Shown here: piece after piece, positions 63,103 to 64,000 of the stretch
Layout of the letters: every line of letters begins with the position of its first letter
Numbering within the stretch: position 1 is the first letter of the stretch
NCBI RefSeq assembly: GCF_048820975.1
Contig: NZ_JBMEUF010000001.1
Span: 496,001-560,000, forward strand
Length of the DNA: 64,000 nt
Source of the DNA: Glaciecola sp048820975
Lineage (GTDB): Bacteria; Pseudomonadota; Gammaproteobacteria; Enterobacterales; Alteromonadaceae
Reading direction: 5' to 3'
Translations under genes and position numbers: made by a program
Notes under the pieces: model-generated
Database searches by the model: none
What the model was told of the DNA's origin: nothing
Seen by the model: only the letters and a program-made list of their open reading frames with translations

Positions 63103-63549
63103 GTGAACAAATTACATAGAAATATTAAAGCTTATGCACTCGCAGGCCTTATTCTGTTAGTGATTAGCGGTGCCATCATCAATCATGTTAATAAACCGTT
63201 AACAAACGAACATGTGTGTACTATTCAAGAAAAATTTTGTACGTTTTCAGATGGAGACTTGCGCGCAAGTGTAGAATTCGAACAAGTTCCCGTTGTGGAA
63301 GAAGAGCTTTTTGTCAAAATTGATGTAGATTCCGCTTGGCGCATACAAAAGGCATGGGTTGAAGGGATAAATATGTATATGGGAAAAACCCCTGTTTTAT
63401 TTGAAGATAATAACAATAAAAAGAGGGGAGTAACGTTTTTAGGAAGCTGCAATTTATCTACTATGCAATGGCATATATATATTGAGGTAAAAAACGACAA
63501 CACGGGCACAGTTAAAACGATTCCCGTGTTGTTTAGTACAAGTAATTAG
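63103..63549 (+). CDS. Small membrane-anchored protein of unknown function, divergent from ccoN
   Basis: A 148-residue protein with one N-terminal membrane helix (about residues 10-28) and a periplasmic domain containing three cysteines (HVCTIQEKFCTF, LGSCNLSTMQW). I do not recognise the family. Its place beside ccoN and an FNR-like box hints at an accessory respiratory or copper-related role, possibly with the CxxxxxC pair binding metal; this is inference. The GTG start lacks a good ribosome-binding site (AAAGGAAA lies about 20 bases upstream). Its stop overlaps the stop of the convergent bacterioferritin gene by 4 bases. Confidence 0.75.
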   Translation: MNKLHRNIKAYALAGLILLVISGAIINHVNKPLTNEHVCTIQEKFCTFSDGDLRASVEFEQVPVVEEELFVKIDVDSAWRIQKAWVEGINMYMGKTPVLFEDNNNKKRGVTFLGSCNLSTMQWHIYIEVKNDNTGTVKTIPVLFSTSN

Positions 63550-64000
63550 ATTTGTGATTGAAGGAAGTTTTGCAAGCCTAAGCGTTTAATTAGGCCTAGT
63601 TGCTGTTCAAGCCAGTGAGCGTGGTCTACTTCTGTGTCATCTAATAACACAACTAACATATCACGTGTTACGTAGTCTTTTTCTGTCTCACAAATAGCAA
63701 TAACTTCTTTCAGTTTAGCTGCTACTTCGTACTCAACTCTTAAATCACTTTCAAGCATATCAGGTACTTCAACACCAATTTGTAAGCCTGTTCGAGTTGT
63801 CATGTCAGGGCGCCCGCCTAGAAATAACATGCGATCAATAAGTTTCGTAGCATGACCTTTTTCATCATCAAATTCATGACTAATTCGATCATACAATTTT
63901 GTTAGGCCCCAATCTAAATACATTTGAGAATGAATGAAGTATTGGTCCATTGCCGCTAATTCATATCCTAACAATTGGTTAAGACCGCTAATAACTTTTT
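63546..64000 (-). CDS. bfr: Bacterioferritin subunit (5' end outside the window)
   Basis: The frame continues through the right edge (KVISGLNQLLGYELAAMDQYF), so the true start lies beyond 64000. It stores iron in 24-mer cages. Ferroxidase ligands are present: Glu in GYELAAM, Glu and His in DDEKGHATK, Glu in LRVEYEVA, and Glu and His in DTEVDHAHW. The haem-ligand Met (Met 52 in E. coli Bfr, in DEMKHAD) is replaced by Lys (DEKGHAT). Such haem-less subunits usually pair with a Met-bearing partner encoded next door, which would lie just outside the window. Confidence 0.93.
   Translation of the reverse strand, partial: KVISGLNQLLGYELAAMDQYFIHSQMYLDWGLTKLYDRISHEFDDEKGHATKLIDRMLFLGGRPDMTTRTGLQIGVEVPDMLESDLRVEYEVAAKLKEVIAICETEKDYVTRDMLVVLLDDTEVDHAHWLEQQLGLIKRLGLQNFLQSQI

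Overview
The window is a compact, low-GC (roughly 40 % by eye) gammaproteobacterial chromosome segment. Gene content and order point to a marine member of the Alteromonadales (Alteromonas/Glaciecola-like); that placement is my inference from synteny and protein resemblance, not from a search. Most genes are core and sit in blocks that match the E. coli order: hda / yfgD / bepA / perM / bcp / gcvR / dapA / bamC / purC; yfaE-nrdB-nrdA / ubiG / gyrA; serC-aroA-cmk-rpsA-ihfB-lapAB-pyrF; lrp-ftsK-lolA-rarA-crcB-serS; uvrY-uvrC-pgsA followed by tRNA Gly-Cys-Leu; ttcA / uspE / fnr; and a full cbb3 oxidase locus.

Layout. 1-8.7 kb: DnaA regulation (hda), a minus-strand run of arsC-like, wrbA, DUF2069 and a large unknown lipoprotein with a zincin motif, outer-membrane quality control (bepA), a transporter-like perM, a small palindromic REP-like cluster, bcp and gcvR. 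8.9-16.7 kb: lysine, envelope and purine genes (dapA-bamC-purC), the class Ia ribonucleotide reductase operon with its maintenance ferredoxin and NrdR-type boxes upstream, and ubiG. 17-35.4 kb: gyrA, serine and shikimate genes, translation, LPS regulation, alanine catabolism with Lrp, chromosome segregation, lipoprotein sorting, replication restart, fluoride export and seryl-tRNA synthetase.

35.5-41.7 kb is the only accessory-looking part. lemA is followed by an M48 metallopeptidase gene carrying two in-frame amber codons. Then come four small cargo-type genes (alpha/beta hydrolase, DUF4386 membrane protein, AraC regulator, VOC protein). Between and after them are hairpins with GTTA-type right ends that look like integron attC sites, plus a short scar resembling an IS3-type left end. 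There is no integrase in the window.

41.7-52 kb: sulfur relay for tRNA thiolation (tusEBCD), a BI-1 protein, tRNA-Ser, the uvrY-uvrC-pgsA-tRNA block, a sulfurtransferase, a LysE-type exporter and an overlapping membrane protein / Bax-like / DUF2987 operon. 52-64 kb: rssA, ttcA, uspE, fnr and the cco genes, in which FNR-like boxes precede ccoN, ccoH and uspE. This suggests one oxygen-responsive regulon, with the regulator encoded next to its targets. The window ends in a bacterioferritin gene lacking the usual haem-ligand methionine.

I found no CRISPR array, prophage, defence cassette or biosynthetic cluster. The most unusual signals are the double-amber protease gene and the possible integrase-less cassette string beside it.
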